This document shows, piece by piece, positions 8,119 through 17,100 of a stretch of 51,600 nt of DNA (the first letter of the stretch is position 1; every line of letters begins with the position of its first letter). Where the stretch lies: contig NZ_JAAGVC010000037.1 in the NCBI RefSeq assembly GCF_010858045.1, positions 1 to 51,600 on the forward strand, in the 5' to 3' direction. Made by a program: the position numbers and the translations under genes. The notes beneath the pieces were generated by a model. That model was not told the origin of the DNA. It worked only from the letters and a program-made list of their open reading frames with translations, and made no database searches. This DNA comes from Nocardia cyriacigeorgica. Its GTDB lineage: Bacteria > Actinomycetota > Actinomycetes > Mycobacteriales > Mycobacteriaceae.

Positions 8119-9303
8119 ATGGCCACTGGGGTGGGCCTGCGTATCGCCGCCGAGGAGTGCACCGCGGCGATCGTAACCAACGACGGCGAGCCGGAGTACA
8201 TCGTCCGTGAGCCGGTACTGCACATGTCCGACGAGGGCGACGCCGAACTCGGCGGCACCGCGCCGGCCGGGCACACCCACACCATCACCGGATTCGCCGA
8301 AGCCGTCGGCGACCCGGCCGGGATCTCGGTCGACGACGGACCCGCCTACCGGGCCGAAGACCTGGTGGCCACTGCCCTGTTCTGCCTGATCAATCTCACC
8401 GCCGACCATTTGAACGGCGCCGCGGAGTTCTACGCCACCCATCCGGGCGACTGGCCGCAGCAGCAGGTCACCGCCCTGCGCGATGCTCTCGACTATCTGG
8501 GTCTGCGTTCGGTGGTGCTGGTCAGCGAGGCCGAACTGCCCGCGGCGAGCGAACTGCCCGCCGACGCGGGCGCCGACACCCCGGCCCGGGTGTACGCCTA
8601 CGGTGCGGCCGCCACGGCACTGACCGCGGTGCTGGCCACGCCCGCGGGCAACACCCCGCCGGATCCGGCGACTGCCGAGAACTCGACCCTCGACACCGAC
8701 GTGATTCCCGCGGTCCCGGCTCCGGAGCCGACGGCGCAGGCGTATTCGGCCGCGATCCCGATCGCCGAGCCGCCCGCCACCGAGATGGCGGCCGAGATGG
8801 CCGCGGTCGCCCCCGAGGCCACACCCGCCGAACCGGCCGCGACAGCCGAGAAACCGGCCGCCAACAGCCGCACGCCCGTGCTGATCGCGGTGGCGGCGCT
8901 CGTGGGTCTGATCCTCGGTGGCATCGGCGTCGCGGTGCTCTTCCGCGAGGACGACAGCACCCCCATTCCGCCGATACCCGATGCCAAATCCGAACAGGTG
9001 ACGGCGAGCCCCACCCCGCCCGCACCGCCACCCGGCCCGCTTCCGGTCGCACCGCCACCGACCACCGTGGCCCCGCCGGTCACCGAGGAGCCGCCGGTGA
9101 CGGCAGCGCCGACGACCGAACCGGAGCCCGCGCCCGAGCCGCCGCCGAGCGAACCGCCGCCCCCGCCCACCTCGGAGCCGCCCATCAGCACCGGCAGTTC
9201 GTCGACCAGCCCGAGCCGGACGACGACGACCACCCGTCCGTTCCAGCCGATGCCGCAGCTGCCGCTGCCGCCCGCGCTGGAAATCCCCGGCACTCGCCGA
9301 TAA
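8119..9303 (+). CDS. Truncated Hsp70-like lobe with membrane helix and Pro-rich tail
   Basis: About 394 residues. The first 150 (GLRIAAEECTAAIVTNDGEP, then EDLVATALFCLINL and ATHPGDWPQQQVTALRDALD) align with residues 1-150 of the Hsp70-like protein at 2145. The phosphate-2, connect-2 and adenosine motifs are absent, so ATP binding by itself is unlikely. A membrane helix (VLIAVAALVGLILGGIGVAV) and a Pro/Thr/Glu-rich tail follow, the same layout as its larger neighbour. ATG 8119 has GAGG eight bases upstream. ATG 8113 is an alternative that would overlap the previous stop. It closes the four-gene block. It resembles the Pro/Thr-rich Rv0312-type proteins of mycobacteria; function unknown. Confidence 0.7.
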   Translation: MATGVGLRIAAEECTAAIVTNDGEPEYIVREPVLHMSDEGDAELGGTAPAGHTHTITGFAEAVGDPAGISVDDGPAYRAEDLVATALFCLINLTADHLNGAAEFYATHPGDWPQQQVTALRDALDYLGLRSVVLVSEAELPAASELPADAGADTPARVYAYGAAATALTAVLATPAGNTPPDPATAENSTLDTDVIPAVPAPEPTAQAYSAAIPIAEPPATEMAAEMAAVAPEATPAEPAATAEKPAANSRTPVLIAVAALVGLILGGIGVAVLFREDDSTPIPPIPDAKSEQVTASPTPPAPPPGPLPVAPPPTTVAPPVTEEPPVTAAPTTEPEPAPEPPPSEPPPPPTSEPPISTGSSSTSPSRTTTTTRPFQPMPQLPLPPALEIPGTRR

Positions 9304-9472
9304 TCGCCGACCAAGTGGCGACGGGTGTGATGTGTGGCATAAAGTGATCCGCTGACCGGTCACAGCGGTATCCCGCGCACCACCGGTTCATAGCTCCACG
9401 TAGGCTGTGCGCCAACGGATTCTGCCCGTGGCCACGGATTACCTGGCACATCTGTGCCGACGAAGGGACTTC

Positions 9473-10819
9473 ATGCGCAAGTCGGTGGCGCGTCGCGCCG
9501 CGGTCAAAGCTGCCATCGCCTCGACCGTTCTCCTCGCCCCCATGTTCGGCACCAGCCCCGCCGTGGCCGAGGCCCCGCAGCTGAAACCCGGTGAGCTACC
9601 GGCCGAGCTGGTCCAGGCCATCTCGCGCGACCTGAAGATGACCCCGACCGAGTATCTCGACCGTTCGGCACGGGCCCAGCAGCTGAGCAGCTACGCCCGC
9701 GAATTCCGCGCCGAACGCCCGGACGCGTTCGCCGGCGCCTGGATCGGCACCGACGGCAAGCCGGTCGTCGCCGTCACCTCGCCGGACGCCGCCAAGATCG
9801 CGGCGGCCGACGGCTACCAGACCCGCCTGGCCCCGGTCTCGGCGGACAACCTGGAAACCTCGCTGACCCAGCTGAATCAGTGGATCGGCACGCTGCCGAA
9901 CGAGCTGTCGAGCGCGATCAACTCGGTGGCCATCGACTTCCTCAACAGCCAGCTCGTGCTCAGCGTCGCCAACACCCCGGTGGGCCACATGCTGAACCTG
10001 CCGACGCTGATCGCCAACGTCAAGGTCATCCTCTCGCCGGGTGGTGGCGGCCCGGTCGAGCGTCGCCCGATGGGCGGCGACACCTACATCAGCGCCCCCG
10101 GCTCGCTGAAGGACACCGCGCTGCGCGGGGTCGATGTCTGCTCGTTCGGCTTCAACAGCGTCGACGCCGCTGGTAACGCGCTCAATATCAGTGCCGGACA
10201 CTGTAATCCGAATCTGGGCAAGGGCGATCAGCAGGCCGGGGTCTACATGCCCAACGTGCGTGACATTCCGGCCAGCCCGGAGCTCGGCACCTTCGTGCGG
10301 GCCAACCTCGGTGGTCAGAGCGGCCTGGATTACTCAGTCATCAAGCTGAACGACCGCGCGGTGCGGGCCGGCATGGACCAGCCGTCGGTGCGCGGCGCCA
10401 ACGGCACCACCCTCACCGTCACCGGCATCGCCGATCCGGTGATCGGCGCCCCGGTCTGCAAGTCGGGCCAGTCGTCCACCTTCACCTGCGGCTTCGTGGT
10501 GGCCGATCGGGTGGAGACGCAGCTGTTCACCGCCGACGGTGAGTCCAAGACCGTGCGCGGCTTCGCCAGCACCGCCTGCACCCTCGGCGGCGACAGCGGC
10601 GGCGCGATCGTCTCGGGCACCCTTGCCCTCGGCATCACCAGCGGCTCCAACGCCGCCGAGGCGCCCAGCTGCGACGAAGCCAATATCGCGCTGGCCCAGT
10701 ACGGCGGCACCGCGACCCTCGGCATCCCGATCCGGCCGATCCTGGCCGACATCAACGCCTCCGCCGGTGGTGGGGTCGGCAGCGGGATCACCGTGCGCAC
10801 CCGCCCGAACGCGGGCTGA
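9473..10819 (+). CDS. Secreted S1-family serine protease with prodomain (copy 1)
   Basis: This 448-residue preproenzyme has a Sec signal peptide (MRKSVARRAAVKAAIAS, cleavage near AVA-E at about 32). A prodomain of about 180 residues of the alpha-lytic/streptogrisin sort follows, then a chymotrypsin-fold domain. The catalytic triad reads His243 (SAGHCNP), Asp286 (GLDYSVI) and Ser375 (GGDSGGAIV). Cysteine pairs near 223/244 and 329/339 fit the family's disulfides. The ATG at 9473 has GAAGGGA five bases upstream, and the frame is open from GTG 9407 without such support. It probably acts outside the cell or in the envelope. A close paralogue lies 0.4 kb downstream. Confidence 0.9.
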   Translation: MRKSVARRAAVKAAIASTVLLAPMFGTSPAVAEAPQLKPGELPAELVQAISRDLKMTPTEYLDRSARAQQLSSYAREFRAERPDAFAGAWIGTDGKPVVAVTSPDAAKIAAADGYQTRLAPVSADNLETSLTQLNQWIGTLPNELSSAINSVAIDFLNSQLVLSVANTPVGHMLNLPTLIANVKVILSPGGGGPVERRPMGGDTYISAPGSLKDTALRGVDVCSFGFNSVDAAGNALNISAGHCNPNLGKGDQQAGVYMPNVRDIPASPELGTFVRANLGGQSGLDYSVIKLNDRAVRAGMDQPSVRGANGTTLTVTGIADPVIGAPVCKSGQSSTFTCGFVVADRVETQLFTADGESKTVRGFASTACTLGGDSGGAIVSGTLALGITSGSNAAEAPSCDEANIALAQYGGTATLGIPIRPILADINASAGGGVGSGITVRTRPNAG

Positions 10820-10844
10820 GCCGCAAGGCTTTACGAACACGGTC

Positions 10845-10898
10845 CCGGGCCGTCCGAGCGCTGAATGTCGGCGTGCGGGCGGCCCGGTCCGCGTTTTC
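10845..10898 (+). terminator. Possible terminator after protease copy 1
   Basis: CCGGGCCG (10845-10852) pairs with CGGCCCGG (10880-10887) across a 27-base loop, and a TTTT run follows. The large loop makes it uncertain. The rest of the 314-bp gap to the next gene shows only the promoter listed separately. Confidence 0.4.
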
Positions 10899-11121
10899 GC
10901 CGGGCTGCCGGCTCGGGTAGCACCGACGGTGCGGTATCGCGGGCGCGGCGACTCTGTACTCGTGGCGGTCGGCGGTTTTCGTGGCGCCCGACAAGGTCAT
11001 CGGCGCAAGATCAGTGGCGACCTACAACTCGGCGCCGTATGCGGCCCCGTACCCCGCCTGATCTGTCCGGATTCGAGCAAACCGGTCGGCCGAACAAGTA
11101 GGCATCGGAGGCTGGAGCCCA

Positions 11122-11127
11122 TATAGT
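11122..11127 (+). promoter_or_regulatory. -10 element TATAGT, six bases before ATG 11134 (leaderless)
   Basis: TATAGT fits TANNNT and sits exactly six bases before the ATG. Transcription would then start at the A of the start codon. TAGGCA at 11099-11104 is a weak -35 at 17-bp spacing. Confidence 0.55.
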
Positions 11128-11133
11128 CTGGTC

Positions 11134-12468
11134 ATGCTCCTGCCACGCATAGGTCATTTCCGGTCGCCCCGGACAGCTCCGCAACGGACTGGGATGCGAA
11201 AAGCCGCGATCGCCGCCTCGGCCGCGATCCTGCTGTTCGGCCCCACCGCAGCGGTCGCGTCAGCCCAGCCCGACACCGAACCCGGGCTGCCCGCCGAGCT
11301 CATCACCGCGGTCTCCCGCGATCTGAAGATCTCGGCCGACGAATACCTGCGCCGCGCCGACCTCGCCCAGCAGGTCGCCGCGTTCGCGGCCACCGCGCAG
11401 CGGCAGTTCCCGCAGGTGTTCGGCGGTGCGTGGCTCGACGACGCGGGCAAGGCCGTCGTCGCCCTCGCGCCGGGCTCCGGCATCGACGAGGCTCGCGCGG
11501 CCGCCGAATCCGCCGGATTCGAGGTGCGCAACGTGGCCAAGAGCCAGTCCGCGCTGCGTGGTGAGAAGAGCGCGTTCGAACGCTGGCTCGACGAACAGCC
11601 GGAGCCGGTGGCCTCGCTGGTGCGCGGCGTCGTCATCGACACCGTCAACAACAGCATCGCGGTGCGGGTGGACAAGCCCGGCCTGCCGATGCCGAGCTTC
11701 GTCGACCCGGCCCGCGTCATCGTGATGGCCCCGCCGGTCGCCGGTGAGGCGCTGCCGTCGGCCGATCCGATCGCCGAGGTCACCGGCGCTTCACTGGCCG
11801 GTGGCGACGGCTACGCCTCGGTCGCCGGGCGCACCTCGCTGCGCTGCTCGTTCGGCTTCAACGGCGTCGACCGGGACGGTGCCACCGTCAACGTCACCGC
11901 GGGCCACTGCAACCCCGACATCGCCAGCGCCGGCGGCGGTAACGCCGCCGCCGTGCACGAGCTGCTGCCCGGCGACAAGCTCGGTGGCAAGCTCGGCACC
12001 TTCAGCAAGTCCGTGCTCGGCAACCAGGACTACTCCATCGTCCGCATCGCCGATCAGGCCCGGGATCGCTTCGCCAACAACGCTGTTCGCGTGCCCGGCG
12101 CCGCTCCGATCCTGGTCGACGGTGTCGCGACGCCCGTCGTCGGCGCCCCGGTCTGCAAGTCCGGTTCCCGTACCGGCTTCAGCTGCGGTGTGGTCAATGC
12201 CGTCGATCAGACCGTGCAGGTCGGTGACCGCCAGCTCACCCAGAGCTTCTCGGCCAATATCTGCGCCCTGCCCGGCGACAGCGGCGGCCCGATCGTGACC
12301 GGCCGTCTGGCCCTCGGTATTTCGAGCGCCTCCTCGGTGGCCGACTTCCCGGTCTGCGAGATCCCCAACCTGATCGGCGCCCTCACCGGCAACACCCCGC
12401 AGTTGTTCGCGCAGCCCGTCAGCGTGGTGCTCTCGGACAACCCGGGCCTGCGGATCCGCACCAACTAG
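11134..12468 (+). CDS. Secreted S1-family serine protease with prodomain (copy 2)
   Basis: This is a paralogue of the preceding protease with the same plan: signal peptide (MRKAAIAASAAILLFG, cut near ASA-Q), prodomain and chymotrypsin-fold domain. Counted from the inner Met at 11194 (424 residues), the triad is His238 (TAGHCNP), Asp279 (NQDYSIV) and Ser363 (PGDSGGPIV). The start is ambiguous. ATG 11134 lacks a ribosome site but has TATAGT six bases upstream, typical of a leaderless gene, and would add 20 residues before the signal peptide. ATG 11194 has only a weak GGG. The proteins share the PAELI/V..SRDLK prodomain start and CSFGFN..D catalytic-domain start, so tandem duplication followed by divergence is likely. 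A strong terminator follows. Confidence 0.88.
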   Translation: MLLPRIGHFRSPRTAPQRTGMRKAAIAASAAILLFGPTAAVASAQPDTEPGLPAELITAVSRDLKISADEYLRRADLAQQVAAFAATAQRQFPQVFGGAWLDDAGKAVVALAPGSGIDEARAAAESAGFEVRNVAKSQSALRGEKSAFERWLDEQPEPVASLVRGVVIDTVNNSIAVRVDKPGLPMPSFVDPARVIVMAPPVAGEALPSADPIAEVTGASLAGGDGYASVAGRTSLRCSFGFNGVDRDGATVNVTAGHCNPDIASAGGGNAAAVHELLPGDKLGGKLGTFSKSVLGNQDYSIVRIADQARDRFANNAVRVPGAAPILVDGVATPVVGAPVCKSGSRTGFSCGVVNAVDQTVQVGDRQLTQSFSANICALPGDSGGPIVTGRLALGISSASSVADFPVCEIPNLIGALTGNTPQLFAQPVSVVLSDNPGLRIRTN

Positions 12469-12492
12469 GTACTACGCTCGGCAGAGACGTCG

Positions 12493-12530
12493 AGAGGCCG
12501 GCAGCGTACGTGCTGCCGGCCTCTTTCGTT
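12493..12530 (+). terminator. Rho-independent terminator after protease copy 2
   Basis: A 13-bp perfect stem (12493-12505 with 12512-12524) encloses a six-base loop and is followed by TTTCGTT. It ends the 12468 reading frame. Confidence 0.85.
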
Positions 12531-12901
12531 GTACGGGGAGCCCGCGACGGATTCAGCGAAGGACGCAATGCTCGCCGCCGGTAATCACTGCGGTATACCG
12601 GCATTCGCCGTACCAGTCGGGTTCGACAGCCGGGTGCTGGATGCCCAGCGGCGCCGGAACTCACACCCCGCCGCTGCGCGATCCTGCTACCGCGCCGCGT
12701 GCTCACCGCCCCCCCGCGCCGCCCGCTCATGCGGAACTGCGACTCATTGCCGCCTGATCGGCCCGCAGGGACGCGAACCAACTAGAGATGAACCCGGGGT
12801 TACCCCTCGGCTTCTCGGATGCTCAATGGGCCGGGAGCGGGGTATCCGGCACGCGGCCCCCGCCCGGCTTCTCGACCTTCAACGGCCCGAAACGCAAACC
12901 A
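12531..12901. other. Intergenic stretch, nothing recognised
   Basis: About 370 bp between two terminators pointing at each other. The open frames crossing it have no family features and no start signals. I see no RNA fold or repeat. Confidence 0.5.
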
Positions 12902-12923
12902 GCCCGCCCCTTTCGGGACGGGC
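12902..12923 (-). terminator. Terminator of the 12956-13696 gene
   Basis: Read leftwards, GCCCGTCCC pairs with GGGGCGGGC (one G-U pair) across GAAA, and a T-rich stretch (TGGTTTGCGTTT) follows. Confidence 0.7.
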
Positions 12924-12955
12924 CAATTGCTCGAGCCTGAACTGCCTGATGGCAG

Positions 12956-13696
12956 TTACTTCTGACCCTTCATGTTCTCGTCGGACCACTTGGTCGTGCC
13001 AGGCTCGGCCTGCATCGTGTTGATGAGCTCGATACCCGCAGCGATCAGGGCGGGGCCGCCAACCGCAATGGTTCCGAGGATTCCGCCGACGCCAGCGCCG
13101 GTGACCAGGCCCGGGAGGCAGCCGGCCGGAATAGTGATCACGCAACCGATGACCGCGCCGATCGCGGTTCCGACGAACCCGCCGATCGCAGTGGCGATGC
13201 CGAAGTTACTAGCGAACTCGTTCTGGGCACGCTGGTTCTCGATAGGCGATGCCACAGGCTTCGCAACCAACGGCTGCTGTCCCGCAACGAAGTCCGCAGG
13301 CTTCTCCGGGGTGATTTCGAGGACCTTGTCGTCCTCCTTGATCTCGGACTTCACCGGGATCACCGTTTCGGCAGCAGTGAACTCCAGAGGGAACGAAACA
13401 ACCGTATTGCCCTTGTCGTCCTTGATGTCGACAACCTTGACCTTTGGAGCCTCCGCCTCGGAGCCGGCCTCGGACGGCTCAGCGATGGGCTTGCCTTCCT
13501 TGGTGACCATCTCCTTCTCGGTTAGAGAGAAGGTTCCTCCCTTAACAGTGGCCACGACGGTCTTGTCGACCAGCTTGACGGAATAGCTGATGGGCTGCGC
13601 CGCCTCGGCCGCCGGTTCAGCGTGAGCCGTGCCGAACCCCATGGCCATCGCGCCGGTCACCATCGCGGCAATCGCGGTGGTCTTGCGGAGTTTCAT
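12956..13696 (-). CDS. Exported small protein with C-terminal glycine-zipper hydrophobic region
   Basis: 246 residues. A Sec signal peptide (MKLRKTTAIAAMVTGAMAMG, cut near AHA-E) leads to a soluble Lys/Glu-rich beta-type region (ISYSVKLVDKTVVATVKGG). Residues about 160-225 form a strongly hydrophobic, Gly-spaced segment (FVGTAIGAVIGCVITIPAG) with two cysteines, like a membrane-inserting hairpin. Its Lys-rich composition makes it less GC-rich than its neighbours. Similar exported proteins occur in several copies in Nocardia as far as I recall, but I assign no function. It is monocistronic, with its own terminator, and diverges from etfD. Confidence 0.75.
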   Translation of the reverse strand: MKLRKTTAIAAMVTGAMAMGFGTAHAEPAAEAAQPISYSVKLVDKTVVATVKGGTFSLTEKEMVTKEGKPIAEPSEAGSEAEAPKVKVVDIKDDKGNTVVSFPLEFTAAETVIPVKSEIKEDDKVLEITPEKPADFVAGQQPLVAKPVASPIENQRAQNEFASNFGIATAIGGFVGTAIGAVIGCVITIPAGCLPGLVTGAGVGGILGTIAVGGPALIAAGIELINTMQAEPGTTKWSDENMKGQK

Positions 13697-13974
13697 TCAG
13701 TTTCCAATCCATCATCAGGTTGTCCGTGCACCGATGACGCCCACGTGCGAGCTCAATCATTTCGGCCGGCAACTCCGAAATCCCCTCCGAGCATTGTGAA
13801 CACAGGCACACAGAACAGAACGCCGTGAGCCTAGTCGAACGAAAGTCCAGATGCGAGATTCATTACGTATAGGAACGACCGCAAACGGGTAAGCCTGTCC
13901 TTATCTCATGCGGGGTTGTGCATGCCCTTTACGGTGTTGAACAGCTCGAGTCGCATAAAGGCGGACCTGTCTTG

Positions 13975-13990
13975 TGTGAGCTTGATCACA
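13975..13990. promoter_or_regulatory. CRP/GlxR-type site upstream of etfD
   Basis: TGTGA-gcttga-TCACA is a perfect match to the TGTGA-N6-TCACA consensus of actinobacterial CRP-family regulators (Rv3676 in M. tuberculosis, GlxR in Corynebacterium). Its centre is about 118 bases before the inferred etfD transcription start, an activator-like distance. It could also act on the divergent exported protein. Confidence 0.65.
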
Positions 13991-14059
13991 GCAGAATCCG
14001 CGGTCAACCCCCAGGAAGATGGGGCACCACCCGATCGCAGATCCTACGCTGGACACCAC

Positions 14060-14079
14060 AAGTTACCGGCGGGTAACTT
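14060..14079. promoter_or_regulatory. Palindromic operator candidate over the etfD -35 region
   Basis: AAGTTACC-ggcg-GGTAACTT is a perfect 8+4+8 inverted repeat. It ends nine bases before a plausible -10 (TAGGAT, 14089-14094), so a bound protein would block RNA polymerase. Size and symmetry suit a TetR-type repressor, but the regulator is unknown. Confidence 0.6.
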
Positions 14080-14088
14080 ACTGGCAGT

Positions 14089-14094
14089 TAGGAT
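14089..14094 (+). promoter_or_regulatory. -10 element (TAGGAT) of etfD
   Basis: TAGGAT fits TANNNT. Transcription from about 14101 would give a 56-base leader carrying the AGAAAGG ribosome site. Confidence 0.5.
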
Positions 14095-14156
14095 ACGAGC
14101 CATCCCGAGGCGCACAGCCTCGACAGCTCGTGTTGCCTCTAAAGAAAGGTCGCGAC

Positions 14157-17100
14157 ATGAATGCCCTGACCGTGACGCTGGGCACCCTTGGAGCGGCGCT
14201 CAGCCTTCTCTGTTGGGTGTCGTTCTTTGGCGGCGCCGGAACAATGGTGCGGACGATCATGATCGGTCAGTCCGCTCCCGATCGGTGGCGGCCGTTCTTC
14301 CCGCGCTTCAAGCAGATGCTGGTGGAGTTCATCGCGCACACGCGCATGAACAAATTCCGCACCGTCGGCTGGGCGCACTGGCTGGTCATGATCGGCTTCC
14401 TCGCGGGTGCGCAGTTCTGGTTCATGGCCTACGGGCAGACCTTCAAGCCCACCTGGTCCTGGCCGTTCATCGGGGAAACCTGGTGGTTCCACCTGGGCGA
14501 TGAGATTCTCGGCGTCGGCACCGTCGTCGGCATCGTGACGCTGATGGTCATCCGCCAGCTCAATCACCCGCGCCTGCCCGCGCGACTCTCCCGTTTCAGC
14601 GGGTCGAAGTTCGGCCCTGCCTACTTCGTCGAGTGGGTCGTGCTCAGCGAGGGCATCGGCATGGTGCTGGTCAAGGCGGGCGTGCTGTCGCTGCACGGCC
14701 ATTCCAGCTGGACCGACCCGGTCACGGGACAGCTGGCCAAGGTGATCCCCGCCAACGTCACGCTGATCTCGATCTTCGCTTTCATCAAGCTGATGTCCGG
14801 CATGGTCTGGCTGTTCGTGGTCGGCCGCAACATCACGTGGGGTGTTGCCTGGCACCGCTTCTCGGCCTTCCCGAACATCTACTTCAAGCGTGAAGACGAC
14901 GGCGGCGTGGCCCTCGGCACCGCCAAGCCGATGATGTCCAACGGCAAGGCCCTGGACATGGAGAACGTCGACCCCGATACCGACACCCTCGGTGCCGGCC
15001 GGATCGAGGACTTCTCCTGGAAGGGCTGGCTGGACTTCACCACCTGCACCGAATGTGGTCGCTGCCAGTCGCAGTGCCCGGCCTGGAACACCGGTAAGCC
15101 GCTGTCGCCGAAGCTGCTGATCATGTCGCTGCGCGACCACGGTTACGCGAAGGCGCCGTACCTGCTGGCCGGTGGCCGCAAGGACATGGGCGGCGACGAG
15201 GTCGGCCTGGTCGACGCCGACGGCAAGCCGGACGAGGCCAAGCTGGCCAAGATCTCCGAGGCCGCGCGCGCGGAGGCCGAGCGTCCGCTGGTCGGCGGCG
15301 AGGAAGTCAGCGGCATCATCGATCCCGAGGTGCTGTGGTCCTGCACCACCTGTGGTGCGTGCGTCGAGCAGTGCCCGGTCGATATCGAGCACGTCGACCA
15401 CATCATCGATATGCGCCGCTACCAGGTGCTGATCGAGTCGGAGTTTCCGTCCGAGCTCGCCGGTCTGTTCAAGAACCTGGAGAACAAGGGCAACCCGTGG
15501 GGTCAGAACGCCAAGGATCGGCTCAACTGGATCAACGAGCTGGACTTCGACATCCCGGTCTTCGGTAAGGACGCCGACAGCTTCGACGGCTACGAATACC
15601 TGTTCTGGGTCGGTTGCGCCGGTGCCTACGAGGACCGCGCCAAGAAGACCACCAAGGCCGTGGCCGAGCTGCTGGCCACCGCTGGCGTGAAGTTCATGGT
15701 GCTGGGTCAGGAAGAGACCTGCACCGGTGACTCGGCGCGCCGCGCGGGTAACGAGTTCCTGTTCCAGCAGCTGGCGCAGCAGAACATCGAACTGCTGGAC
15801 TCGGTGTTCGAGGGTGTCGAGCAGAAAAAGAAGAAGATCGTCGTCACCTGTGCGCACTGCTTCAACGCGCTCAACAACGAGTACCCGCAGGTGGGTGGTA
15901 CCTACGAGGTGGTGCACCACACCCAGCTGCTCAACCGGCTGGTGCGGCAGAAGCAGCTGGTGCCGGTGGCGTCGGTGTCGCAGAACGTCACCTACCACGA
16001 CCCCTGCTACCTGGGCCGGCACAACAAGGTCTACAACGCTCCGCGTGAGCTGATGGAGGCCTCGGGCTCGAATCTGGTCGAGATGCCGCGCCACGGCGAA
16101 CGGTCCATGTGCTGTGGCGCCGGTGGTGCCCGCATGTGGATGGAAGAGCAGCTCGGCAAGCGCATCAATATCGACCGCGTGGACGAGGCGCTGACCACCA
16201 ACCCGGCCAAGATCGCCACCGGCTGCCCGTTCTGCCGCGTCATGCTCACCGACGGTGTGACCGCGCGCCAGGAAGACGGCAAGGGTGAAGGTGTCGAGGT
16301 CGTCGACGTAGCCCAGCTGATGCTGGATGCGATCGAGCGGGTCGAGCCGGCCAAGTTGACCGAGAACCTGACCGTCATCCAGGAACCGAAGGCCGAACCC
16401 GAGCCGGAACCCGAGCCCGAGCCCGAGCCGGTCGCCGAGGCCGCTCCGGCTGCGGCGAAGGCCGCTCCGACCGGTGGTGGCCTGGCCATGAAGGGCCCGG
16501 CCAAGGCACCCGGTAAGGGTCTCGGCATGAAGGGCGCGGCCAAGGCACCCGGTGCGAAGGCTGCCGCTCCGGCCGCCGAGACGGAGGCCGCTGCTCCGGC
16601 CCCGGCCAAGGGCCTGGGCATGAAGGGCGCCGCGAAGGCACCCGGCGGCAAGGGGCTGGCCATGAAGGGCGCGGCGAAGGCGCCCGGCGCCAAGGCCGAG
16701 GCTCCGGCCGAGGCCGCTGCCGAGACTCCGGCCGCTCCGCCGGTCAAGGGTCTGGGCATGAAGGGCGCGGCCAAGGCGCCCGGCGGCAAGGGGCTCGCGA
16801 TGAAGGGCGCGGCCAAGGCTCCGGGAGCGAAGGCCGCGGCTCCGGCCGAAGCCGCTGCTCCGGCTGCCGAGGCACCGGAGGCGGGCACCGAGACGGCACC
16901 GGCTCCCACCGAGACCAAGCCGACGGTCGCCGCCAAGGGTCTTGCCATGAAGTCCGGGTTCAAACGCCCCGGACCGAAGGCGCCCGGCGCCAAGGCTCCC
17001 GCGGCCGCTCCGGCGGAATCGGCTCCGGCCGAAGAGGCTGCGACGGAATCGGCCCCGGCCTCGGCTGACTCGGCTCCGGCGCAGGCCGCGACCGAATCCG

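Noticed and set aside
12529..13023. 164-residue plus-strand frame
   Set aside because: It runs antisense into the exported-protein gene and over its terminator, and has no family features.
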